Of a DNA stretch of 64,000 nucleotides, positions 23,561 through 33,368 are shown in pieces (position 1 is the stretch's first letter; each line of letters starts with the position of its first letter). Origin of the DNA: Tupaia tana (Eukaryota; Chordata; Mammalia; Scandentia; Tupaiidae); assembly GCA_026018925.1 (NCBI GenBank), contig JAKSZU010000009.1, positions 37,004,415 to 37,068,414 of the forward strand, read 5' to 3'. The translations under genes and the position numbers were made by a program. The notes below the pieces were generated by a model. The model was not told the origin of the DNA, did not search any database, and saw only the letters and a list, made by a program, of their open reading frames with translations.

Positions 23561-24655
23561 CACGCGCGCATGCATGCACACATGTGCATGTGTGTATTCA
23601 AATTTGCTATATATTTCCAAAGAGTTTTCCAGAATGGTTTATTTCAAAGATACCAGAGATGATTTTAATGTACATGCAGGTTGGAAAATTAAGCATTCTA
23701 CCACGCTGTTCGTAGTAGGCAGAGCAAGCAAAATTAGCAGTCAATGAGTTGACAAGGTCCCCTCTCCCTGCCTCTAATCTGTTTTGACCACCACCACAAC
23801 CCCTATCTTCTCCAGGCTTTGGAACTAATTTTGTCAGGAGGTATATAAGAGTTCTATGTGATTTAACCAACAGATCAGTATCAGGTCATCCTAACTACCA
23901 ACTCTAACTCTGACTTTGTGCCCCCATTATTAACACCAACTCCAAGACTCCTGGTTGTTATCTCTACCCACCCTTTGGAATACTTTGGTAAACTCAAATT
24001 TCTCATGTCAACAGCCTGCCTTAACTACACCTTGTTATCTGTAACTGCCAGTTCTAAATAAAACATACCTTGAACCTTAGCTAAGGAAAGGGCAGAAGAG
24101 AAACATTCTCCAAAAGTATGTTTTGCAACAATATTTCTAAGGTAATATGTTGACGTGATTGTTTTTAAGAGTTGAGACACAGAAAGGTACTCAAGGTAGT
24201 AAGTGTTAACTTTTTCCTTTTTTTAAACTGTCCATTCCCCTACCGACCAATACAACACACACCTCTGTATTTTGGAATATTGTTTTCATCACCTGAAGCT
24301 GAATCTCTCCTCCAGTATCTGCCCCATTCCAGGTATCTCAGGTTCTAGCCTCACCTAACTGTAAACATTTTGTGTGTCCCATGGTGGTCTTCTCAGTTAA
24401 AGGATCAAAGTTTCTCAGCACCCTCCTGAATCTCAGACCAGTTTTTATTTGGGAAGTGATATCCCCAAACTGAACTCTAATTTATATTCTTAATTCGAAG
24501 ATTATAAATGTTTCTTTTTGACCTACTATGCTCTTTATTTTCTAGACATGGCTACATTTAGATTTTGTATCTGCAACAAAATCATTTTACAGTTGTAATA
24601 TAATTTTTTATATATTTAACATTGAAATTTTTAAATTAAAATTAAAATACATATT
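23201..24655. other. sequence without recognised content
   Basis: Holds a (GT)n/(GC) microsatellite at 23529-23600. 23698-23740 repeats a piece of 22085-22128. No gene or repeat family otherwise recognised. Confidence 0.4.
23529..23600. repeat. (GT)n microsatellite with alternating purine-pyrimidine extension
   Basis: GT units run into gcgtgcacgcgcgcatgcat, a continuous alternating purine-pyrimidine tract with Z-DNA-forming potential. Confidence 0.95.
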
Positions 24656-24890
24656 TAGGGACAGGTGGTTCCATACTGGTAACGTAATGGGACCCACACA
24701 GGAAAGGGCTCTTACTCACATCACAGGGGACTCTTGAACATGCCAGGCACCCATGCCCATGATCCAGGCTGGATGAGGCTAGGGGTGAATTATGCATGAA
24801 GACTCTGTTGGAGGTGCCTGTGTGTGTGTGTGTGTGCGTGTGTGTGTCTTCCTCATGGCACAAATAAATTAATAAACTTTTTTCTAATTA
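24656..24890 (+). mobile_element. possible unclassified retroposon
   Basis: A GC-richer segment (gggacaggtggttccatact to gtgtcttcctcatggcacaa) containing a (GT)n and ending in an A/T-rich tail. It lies between similar A-rich flanks attaaaatacatattta and attaaaataatttta. No clear tRNA boxes, so it is not one of the common SINEs here. It could also be chance. Confidence 0.35.
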
Positions 24891-24902
24891 AAATAATTTT
24901 AA

Positions 24903-25145
24903 GGGGCGAGTAGGTGATGTGGTGGTTAAGGCACATGCCCAGCAATGGTTTGAATCACAGACCCAATGGTTTGAAAATCACACCAGGCATATGTGCATGC
25001 ATACCCAGAATCCCAAGAGAATAATGGAGGAGAAGGGACTGTGGCATGACTATCGGAGTGATTTCTCACTTTTTCCTCTCTTCATCTCTGTCAAGCTCTC
25101 TCAGGCAAGTGCAAGCCCCCTTAGAAACAAATTTTTAAACAAAAA
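24903..25145 (+). mobile_element. intermediate-type SINE, truncated inside the head
   Basis: ggggcgagtaggtgatgtgg head, missing part of the tRNA-like region, then aatcacaccaggcatatgtg body and A/T-rich tail. Confidence 0.85.
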
Positions 25146-26483
25146 TATTTCAATTTTATTTTAAATTAGTCTTTGCTTTCCTGTTGCATTTTCTAGAAAA
25201 TTACTAAACTCAGACAGATGTTGAATTGAAACAACAGTTTTTTAATAGTAATGGAGAAAACCAAGTTTTCTTTACTGTTGGCTGCCACACTAAATCTAGG
25301 CTCAACCGCCTACAGCAATAATTATGTGTGTGTATACCTGTTAATATGCCTGTGTGTGTCTGGAGGAGTGCCTATGTAGCTGAAGTAGCCAAATAGCACT
25401 TCCATTCCTACAAGCTTAGCAGGACTCTAGCTATAGCAAAGTCATTTGGCATCTCTAGTGACTAATCAACATATGAAGAAATACTGACTTTGTTAGCTTA
25501 CAGTATGTCTTCAGACACGGATTAATCCTCTCAACCATACCCAGATTTCCAAAGCCTCTGGACCAAGTAGGAGGACAGTAATTCCCTGGAAAGAAAATAT
25601 TGGCTCAAAGTAAGAAAAATGGAAAAAAACAAGTAAGAAAAAATGAAAAATGTTGCACTTACTTTTCAAGCAAGTAAAAGTGAATCATGATCTCCCTCTA
25701 GTGGCCAAAAAGAGAATAACTGCCAAGCTCTCTTAGATTCTTTTTTCCCTTAGATTCCTTTTTATTTTCCTTTTCAGCAGGCTGTCTTTAAAAGTGTAAA
25801 TATGTTCATATTTATTCTCACTAAGCCGCAGAGTGTGTCCTTGTATGTGTGTGTGTGTATAATACTGTATATAATACTGTAGCAGACTATAATACTGTAC
25901 TTGGAGCAGGATCAGAACACAAATTATGGATGTCACAATTTGGATACCAGCTGAATATATGCTAATTCTTTGATTGCTAAGTATAAGGGGGCACCATAAA
26001 ATATTAAACTCTTTGGAACTGGACAAATCTATGTTTGGTAAACTAGTGTCTGCAAGAAGAGCAAATTGAATTTTCTTGCAGATAAATTAAATCTAATGAA
26101 TTTACGTTGATGGATGAGATTTTTATGAAGTGACTGGAATCAGATTATACTGTAGATTTTATTTCTGTTTCTCCTGTCCTCATTAAGTGCTTTCCATTGC
26201 ACAGTATTTTTGCCCTATTATTTTTAAAGCTATAATTTTAATGTTCTATACTGTTTTCCCCTTAAAATAATTCTCATGGTTATTTACTTTTTAAAAAATT
26301 GAGGACAGCCACACATGGATCCTGAACTTCAGTGGTGAAATATTGCTTTCAGAGACTTAAAATGAAGATTTTCTGCTGAAACGTCTCCCTCATTTCTAAT
26401 GGGTAGTGTTACCTGTCTCTTTCTCTTCATTTCTCTGTGTCCTTCTCTGTCTCTCTGTGTCTCCCTGTGTCTTTTAATTTAAA
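25146..26483. other. sequence without recognised content
   Basis: AT-rich; no gene, RNA or repeat family recognised. A pyrimidine-rich run at 26415-26470 resembles a SINE body but has no head. Confidence 0.4.
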
Positions 26484-26498
26484 AAAAAAAAAAATTTA

Positions 26499-26738
26499 GG
26501 GACCAGCAGTTAGCGTAATGGCTATGTCACTGGGCTCCCATGTAGTCGATCGTGGTTCGAGTCCCGGACCCAGTGGTTTAAACTCACACCAGGCGCGTGT
26601 GTGTGCATGCCCAAGATCCCGAGAGGAGAATGGAGGAGAAGGGATTGCAACGTGACCATTCCCCACATTTCTCGCTTTCTGTCTCTCTGTCTTTCTGGTG
26701 AGCGCACGTGCCCTATAGCAAAAACCTCTCCAAAAAGA
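26499..26738 (+). mobile_element. long-type SINE, well preserved
   Basis: Head gggaccagcagttagcgtaa with A box, intact B box ggttcgagtcc, CpG-retaining body, A-rich tail. Confidence 0.97.
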
Positions 26739-26944
26739 AAAAAAAAATTTAACATAAAGTATTCTTTGGGGTCTCAAGCCCCTTTATTGTGCGAATAGGT
26801 GCCTCTCCCCATTCTATTTAGGAAAGGCACAAATCCAGGCCCATCCCCACATGGATCCTGAACTTCAGCTGTGAAATAGTGCTTTCATGCAGAGCACAAG
26901 CGCATCACACGGCTTTCAATTTTGCTTTTTAAAATTAAAATCTA

Positions 26945-27209
26945 GGGACCAGCAGTTAGCGTAATGGCTATGTCGCTGGACTCCCATGTAGTCGACCGCG
27001 GTTCGCGTCCCGGACCCGGTGGCTTAAAAAAATTCACGCCGGGCGCGTGTGAGTGTGTGCCCAAGATCCTGAGAGGAGAATGGAGGAGAAGGGATTGTGG
27101 TGTGACCATCCCCCCTGTGGGGTGATTTTTCGCTTTCTGTCTCTCTCTGTCTGTCTGGCGAGCGCACGCACCCTATAGCGAAAAGCTCTCCAAAAAAAAA
27201 GAAAAAAAA
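26945..27209 (+). mobile_element. long-type SINE, well preserved
   Basis: Head gggaccagcagttagcgtaa, B box ggttcgcgtcc, body with ttcacgccgggcgcgtgtga, tail of A with one G. It directly precedes the truncated 5' end of the L1 at 27212. Confidence 0.97.
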
Positions 27210-27211
27210 GA

Positions 27212-27769
27212 CGGCTGGAGTTTCAATGCTGATATCAAACAAAATATACTTTAAGACAAAAACTGTAAGAGACAAAGGACACTGTATAGTTCTAAGAGGG
27301 CTAATTAACCAAGAAGATATAATACTTACAAATATCTATGCAGTCAACATGGGAGCACCAGCACCCAAATACTTGAAAGAAAGACTGTTAAATCTAAAGG
27401 GAGAAATATATTGCAACACATTAATCATTAGGGATCAACACTCCACTGTCTCCTCTGGACAAATCATCTAGACAAAAAAATAAGCAAAGAGATACAGGAT
27501 CTAAACAATACCACAAATCAAATGAACTTGACAGACATCTATAGAACTTTCCACCCAGCAACCACAAAATATACATTTTTTTCACACCCACATGGAACAT
27601 TTTAAAATATTGACCACATGATAGGGTATAAAACAAGCCTTTACAAATTCAAAGGTATAGAAACTATATTTAGCATCTTCTCTGACCACAATGGAATTAA
27701 CTTGAAATTAACTGCAAAAAGAACCCTCAAAGATACACAAACACGTGGAAACTAAATAACCTACTCCTT
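27212..27769 (+). mobile_element. LINE-1 ORF2 endonuclease part (left half of a split L1)
   Basis: Sense L1 ORF2: MLISNKIYFKTKTVRDKG, INQEDIILTNIYAVNMGAP, YLKERLLNLKGEIYCNTLII, then TDIYRTFHP-like, TFFSHPHGTF-like and SDHNGI-like sequence. It stops at taaataacctactcctt (27753-27769) and the same ORF2 resumes at 33125 with the same 17 bp. The copy is 5'-truncated at about 27212. Confidence 0.93.
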
Positions 27770-28940
27770 TGTAAAATTTATTTATTTATATTCATTCACT
27801 GTACATCATTACAGCATACAAAATGAGATTTTTCCATCCAGAATACACTGTATATTGGCTCAATCAAGTACACCAACATATGTGTTATTGTCGACAAATA
27901 ATTTTCCATTTCTTGTTTCCTGTATATTTTGCCTTTTTTCCCATCCTTGATTCCCTATCTCTCACACTCTGCCATCTCCCACCCTCCTCCCACACTGTGT
28001 CTGGTATCTGTTGTTGCTTTCTATGACTTCTTCCCCCCACATTTTATTGTTTCATTAAATATCTTAATTAAACTAAATATTTCCAATAGCAAGCGCAGCT
28101 GATATATACATGTCCATGAACCCAAGTCTGACTTTAGGCATAAACTTCAGTGAGTAGAATGAACATACTATAAAGTAGCCCCTAGCTAGGGCTATATAGC
28201 TTACTGCAATCATCAAATAGGTATTTTTAATGCTTTTTTTTTAATTAAAAGAAAAACAGTTTTAGTTTTTTTTCTGAAACTTTTTTTAACTTAATTTACA
28301 TTCATTCTCTAAGCATCATTACAGCATACAAAATGTGATTTTCCATCCAGAATATACTGCAAAGTAGCTTAATCATGCATGTTATCATCAATAATTTTCC
28401 ATTTCTAGTTTTATATATATGTATATATTTTACTCCTATTTCTGACCCTCTGTCCTTTCCCACCATCTTCTCACACTACTTCTGGTGTCTACAGTTGTCT
28501 TCCATTCCTTTTCCCTCCACATTTTATTGATCATACAATTTCTTAAATTATCTAACTACTCAATACCAAGTTCAGCTGGTAATTTCAAGAAAGCAGTTTT
28601 AACTTAAATCAAAGAAATCCTCAGGAACGCTGCTTAAAAGTTAAAGCCAGAAAACAGGTTAGGATTCTGTTCAAATGGTAGGTACATGAACCTATCGACA
28701 TCTCAAGACAGGACAAAAATCCTTAAAACTGGACAACAAAGCCTACAAGAAAATCAGCAATGTTTTAGTCAAAAGTCAAAAAATTCTATTTCACCAATTC
28801 AATCTCATGTACTTTATCTTCTGTTGTGGTTCAATTTTCTTGATTAAATTCTGGGATATAATATTCAACACCAGACTTGTCCCTATGATTAAGTTGTCCA
28901 TTTTCATAGTTTTTGAAGTCTTATTTCTGAGTGTCTGTAT
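27770..28940 (-). mobile_element. HAL1 3' UTR, two tandem diverged units
   Basis: The unit at 27770-28225 and the unit at about 28255-28620 both end in L1-type 3'-UTR sequence (cattcactgtacatcattac; cattctctaagcatcattac) separated by an A/T-rich stretch. The same two-unit arrangement follows ORF1 in the HAL1 at 57664-60017, including the aaaaaaagtttcag junction. Confidence 0.85.
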
Positions 28941-29979
28941 TTAATTTTCCTGGTATAGCACTCCCTTGAGAACTTCTTGGAGATCTGGTCTGGTGCTGGT
29001 AAATTCTTTCAGGTTTTGTTTATCTGAGAATGTTCTTGCCTTTTCTTCCCACATGAAGGATAATCTTATCAGATACAGTAATCTTCGTTGAAATTGCTTT
29101 TCCCTTAACACTTTGGATATATTTTCTTATTCTTTCCTCACTTGCATTGTTTCCGATGAGAGGTCTGCTGTTAGCCTGATGGGATATCCTTTGTAGGTAA
29201 CTTGATGTTTTTCTCTTGCCAATTTTAGTATCTTGTCTTTGTCTGTGGTTTTGGTCAGCCTGGCTATAATGCGTCTGGGACAAGATCTTTTTGGGTTGAT
29301 TCTATTTGGGGTTCTTTGTATTTCTTGGGAATGGATCTTCGAATGCCTCTCTAGGTTTGGAAAGTTTTCTTGCAGGATTTCATAGAATAGATTATCAATG
29401 CCCTTATGAGTTTCTTCGCCTTCTGGGATGCCTATTATCTGGATGTTTGGACGTTTGATGATATCTAGTATTTCTCGTATATTATCATTATTTTTTGAGC
29501 CATTTTCTCAGTCTTTGTGGTTGATTTTTCTAGGTCAGCCATTTTCTCTTCTACATCTGAGATTCTATTTTCTGTATGATCTAGTCTGCTTTTAATACTT
29601 TCAAGGGAGATTTTGACTTCTTGTATTATAGCCTTCATCTCTAACAGGTCCCTTTGATTCTTTTTTAAAGTGTGTAATTCCTCTTTTAGATCTTGCAAGA
29701 ATTTCCTCACCTCCTGGAACTCATCATCTCCTTTCTCCTTTTCCTCACCTTCTGGAACTCATCATCTCCTTTCTCCTTTCTCTTCTGTAGTTCATTGTCT
29801 CTCTTCTCTTCCATCTCTGTTAACTTCACCATTATGAATATTCTAAATTCTTTATCAGACATTTCCATGATTTCCACTGAACTGTCTGTGGATAAAGAGG
29901 AGTTATTCTTTTCCCTTGGAGGAGAGGTATTTTCTTTCTTTCAAATATTTCTTGTGGCCCTGCAGTGATTTCTAATCAT
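28941..29979 (-). pseudogene. HAL1 ORF1, disrupted
   Basis: Antisense L1-type ORF1 from the ATG at 29979 (MIRNHCRATRN) to the stop at 28941. A stop falls near codon 13. The coiled coil RKFLQDLKEELHTLKKNQRD and SLESIKSRLDHTENRISDVE is at 29710-29465, the RRM segment follows leftwards, and the C-terminal part RKTSSYLQRISHQANSRPLI (out of frame) lies at 29283-29020. A 38-bp tandem duplication at 29706-29781 shifts the frame in the coiled coil. It is followed directly by 3' UTR, not ORF2. Confidence 0.88.
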
Positions 29980-30942
29980 CTGATGGGTGTTGTGTTTCTT
30001 CCTAATTCTTGAAGTTCAATCTGAGCATTCAGGAGTGTGCAGAAAGAGGTGATCTGGAATCTCGTTGCCATTCCATTGTGATCCCTTTGTGCAGCGGATT
30101 CAGTAGATATTGGTGAATATATTAACCCTAATAGTATTTGGATGTTTGGCTAAAGTTCCATTAGATCCATCTAGAAACACAGTAAATGGAGATGATGAGC
30201 AGAGAGATAAGATAAAAAGAAAAGGAAACAGACAGAGGGAAACAGCAATGACAACAACAAAGAAACAGAGAAAAAGAAAAAGAAAAAAAAAAACTAAAAA
30301 TAATTATTTGTTTTGTTTTGGTTTTGGTTTAAAAATATTTTTTACACCAAAATAAAATGTATACTTTACTTCCACAGTTCAATGAACTTTTTTGAAGTCC
30401 TGATTATATTAAATAATATGTATTTAAGCAGACACACATGAAACAAAGTTTTGATCAGCTGACTACCAGAGACTCTCAGGAACTTCTACCTCCCCAGGAA
30501 CATGGTTAGATATTTGCTATTTTAGTGTTCACAACAACTTTATGGGACATGGCTACCTTGAATAACAAGATACTCAGTATTATGCCCAGTAGCTCCTGGA
30601 CATAACTAACAAAATATATGTACAACTCCTTAGAAGCTAGTGCTTTGCTGTACTCTAAACATCCACACTTCCTCAGATTTTAAACAAGGACACAGAGATA
30701 GAAAAGACAAAACAGATATACCTTACTTTAAAATGCCCCTAAATGCATTCTGGCACTAAACATGGTTATCTCTACTATTTTTATCTCAAAAGTCCCTTAT
30801 GTTCTCTGTAGTTAAAAACTAGAAGATGATTTAAGAATATTTAGGTAGTATAATTTATCACCTTAGAGCTACACATTATTAATATTTCTGTTGGGGAACA
30901 CAAATTCAAGCTAGCTTATCTCAAGATTTCTGGTTTTATTGG

Positions 30943-31101
30943 GTTTTTTTTTTTTGGGGGGGGGGAGGGGGGTCAGAGGGCACATACACTTGCCAAAGAT
31001 GGAAAGCACATCCCAATGGAGTGTGGTCATGCTCCAGTCTCTTGTATATTTCTACATTCTGCTGGGATTTGGGGCATACATGCATATGCACCTGGCATGT
31101 T
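30943..31101 (-). mobile_element. truncated SINE
   Basis: T11 then G-rich run, ggtcagagggcacatacact, atttctacattctgctggga; the tRNA-like head is missing after cacctggcatg. Confidence 0.75.
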
Positions 31102-31384
31102 TATGACTAAAACCAATTAAAGAAATAACTTATAAATGGCAATTATCTTTAAGAAGCTAGCTGATTACAAAGTAAAAATTTTCTTAAAAACAGGACCTAT
31201 ACTCTCAACTCTTCATCATACAAATTAGTTTTTAATGTATGAGAAAAGAATTTTTTAAGTCATAATCATGGCTAAATTCACTATTAAATACAAGGTTCCA
31301 AGTAGCTGCTCCGGTTGTCTATACCTTGAACTACTTTTCCTTCCAGTAAGTCCTTAGGCTAATTCCATCATAACATTTATTACA

Positions 31385-31500
31385 TATTTTAATTACTGGT
31401 TTGTCAGTCTCCCACTAGCCTACAGGCTCCTTGAGAGCAAGGGTTGTCTTCATTCTGCCTTTAGAAAGTATACACGGGTACCAAATTATTCACTTAATGA
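31385..31500 (+). mobile_element. L2-like fragment inside the DNAJC19 3' UTR
   Basis: cctacaggctccttgagagc and aagggttgtcttcattctgc match the L2 3'-end motif. L2 was dead long before this insertion, so it must have been carried in as part of a transcript. Confidence 0.5.
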
Positions 31501-32247
31501 GCAATACGTCTATTCAAATAATAAGTATTTGTGTATAGATACTGAGAATTGCTAAATATTCTAAACTAATCTTAGTTAAGTTAAAATCCTCAAATTTAAT
31601 CAAACTTATACCAAGACTGACTTAGCTTGTGCTAAGTCATTTTTAAGAACTGCAGCTTTGAGGCATTTTATTATAAAAAGTTGATACTCATATACATAAA
31701 CTAATATGAACTTAAAATCATACATTTAATTCATTTCTTTGCTTGACCTTCTAGTAAATCTTTAGCTTCGTTGATTTTGGCTGCTTTGGAGGCTTTGTCT
31801 GGATGATTTAAAAGCATAATTTGTCAATGAGTGTCTCTTATTTTTCCTTTATTAGCAGTATGGCTTACACCTAATATTAATGCTGCTTCCCTTTTTGTCA
31901 TTTGGGGTTTAAATCTACCTCTGTAATAGCCACCACTGAAGGCAGATTTCGGTAGACTTCGAAAAAATTGTTTTACTTGAGGCTCCATATGCTTCATGGC
32001 TTGCAAAACATAACGACCTTCAAATCCAGCAGCAGCAATGGTCAGTCCAACTGCTCCCACTGTACTGGTCATGGCTCTGGCTTGGCTTCCCTGCCTCCAC
32101 TGCAAGAGCGGTTCTTCCCAGCCCAGAGGTCACACCCACCAACAAACACCTTTTTACCGGAAAGCAACACAATGCAGTCACCACCCCCAAGCCCCAACCC
32201 TGGAGCCCCAACCCCAAGCCCAGGCACTCTACCTATTATTTTTTTAA

Positions 32248-32419
32248 ATGATTATTTATTTTATTTATTCATTCTTTTTTTTTTTAATTTGACCAGAGAA
32301 AGACAGAGGGTGAGAGAGAGAGGAAGTGAGAAAGCAAGCCACCAGATTCAGTACTTGAACCCCAGTCAGCCATGTGGGAGTGTCCAGTGCCTTAACCACC
32401 ATGCCACCTGCTGGTTCCC
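32248..32419 (-). mobile_element. short-type SINE
   Basis: Antisense short SINE (tttaatttgaccagagaaag; gccatgtgggagtgtccagt; ctgctggttcc). Duplication ctctacctattatttttt at 32227-32244 and 32420-32437. Confidence 0.96.
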
Positions 32420-32487
32420 CTCTACCTATTATTTTTTAAAAAAGAGAGAGAAAAGCACAAAATAGAAAACCGCATGCCACACAAAAT

Positions 32488-32837
32488 CACTAGTTCTCAG
32501 GAGCCGTGAGGAATCTTTGTCTGAAGACCTGCCTCTTGTCTCTCCTGCCTGTGTGGGATTGAGAGAGAGGATTATTAACAAGACAAAGGCGGAGCTGAGA
32601 GCAAGAGAATACTTTATCTTTAAAAAATTTTGAAAAGGAAAAATTACAAAAAAAGTGAGGAGACAGAAGCAGAGAGAGACAGAGACACAGAATCAGAGAT
32701 AGAGAGAAGGCTAGAGGAGCTACCTACCACTCAGGTTTGTGGGCTGGAGGCTGAATTATCAGTAGGAAATCTTCATTTCTCTTTTACCCTGAAATCACTA
32801 GTTCTCAGGAGCCATGAGGAATCTTCGTCTCTCCTTT
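32488..32837 (-). mobile_element. HAL1 5'-UTR monomer sequence, two partial copies
   Basis: Antisense matches to the 125-bp monomer at 57664-57913. One copy is nearly complete at 32742-32830 (ttgtgggctggaggctgaat, tcatttctcttttaccctga, tcaggagccatgaggaatct). A partial copy lies at 32488-32525 (ctcaggagccgtgaggaatc). They are about 317 bp apart. Confidence 0.8.
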
Positions 32838-33124
32838 TTTTAATTTTATTTATCATTATCATAATCTTGTTTATATTATATTGAATCACATATATCTTTA
32901 CAGTGTATTACATTTCTTTTTCTAGAAGGAACACCATACATATCAATCAAGACAAAGACATTACTATCCACATCAACATCATCAAATAGACTTTCATAAT
33001 TTTTCCAGATTATTATTGTTATCATTTTTTAGACATTCAATCATTATATATCATCTTGCTTGTAAAAAGAATTTACTCAACATGAAATACTTCTCAGACC
33101 AGTCCAGTTGAGAATACTATACAT
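32838..33124 (-). mobile_element. truncated composite 3' tail (units 2 and 3)
   Basis: Antisense match to the end of the VNTR composite (agaaggaacaccatacatat; gaccagtccagttgagaata). T-rich at its left end (its A tail). Same structure as 15861-16222. Confidence 0.8.
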
Positions 33125-33325
33125 TAAATAACCTACTCCTTAATGACTTTACAATCACTGAAGAAATGAAGACTAAAATCAAAAGATTCATCGAAATCAA
33201 TGATAGAGTCCAAGAGTTCCATAATCTATGGGGCACAGTGAAAGCAGTCATAAGAGCAAAGTACTCACAAGAAAAAAAAAATGGAAAGGTGGCAAATAGA
33301 CAACCTAACAATGCACTACGGGAAA

Positions 33326-33328
<3 letters not shown>

Positions 33329-33366
<38 letters not shown>
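33329..33366. repeat. poly-A run inside L1 ORF2
   Basis: A run of about 38 A within ORF2 coding sequence, next to ACTAAAA. It is probably a replication-slippage expansion of an A-rich codon run, because ORF2 continues on both sides. Confidence 0.9.

Positions 33367-33368
<2 letters not shown>

Larger units (their letters stand above)
30303..32247 (-). pseudogene. DNAJC19: processed pseudogene of DNAJC19 with probable long 3' UTR
   Basis: DNAJC19 (TIM14) is the J-protein of the mitochondrial inner-membrane import motor. The antisense reading from the ATG at 32072 to the stop at 31731 gives [60 protein letters not shown] and [20 protein letters not shown], then a stop, then [20 protein letters not shown] and [10 protein letters not shown]. 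The J-domain HPD is present. Relative to the normal protein one Arg codon has become TGA and three codons are missing after HPDK. No introns. The sequence out to an AAAAC-type A-rich tail at about 30303-30331 is inferred to be its 3' UTR. Confidence 0.88.
27770..33124 (-). mobile_element. 5.35-kb minus-strand insertion: HAL1 with composite 3' tail and nested retrocopies
   Basis: Bounded by a perfect 17-bp duplication of L1 ORF2 (taaataacctactcctt at 27753-27769 and 33125-33141). Read on the minus strand from 33124 it contains a truncated composite-type 3' tail (33124-32838), HAL1 5' monomer sequence (32837-32742 and about 32525-32488), a region with a SINE and the DNAJC19 retrocopy, HAL1 5' UTR (about 30136-29980), ORF1 (29979-28941) and a double 3' UTR (28940-27770). 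No ORF2 lies between ORF1 and the 3' UTR. It may be one insertion, or a HAL1 that landed in the A tail of an earlier composite-tail insertion. Confidence 0.85.

Noticed and set aside
26499-26580. tRNA gene (A and B boxes present in this and other SINE heads)
   Set aside because: The cloverleaf is incomplete, the sequence continues into the SINE body, and dozens of copies with A tails and TSDs exist.
31968-32465. 165-residue plus-strand frame
   Set aside because: Joins antisense DNAJC19 retrocopy, its 5' flank and a SINE; no biological unit.
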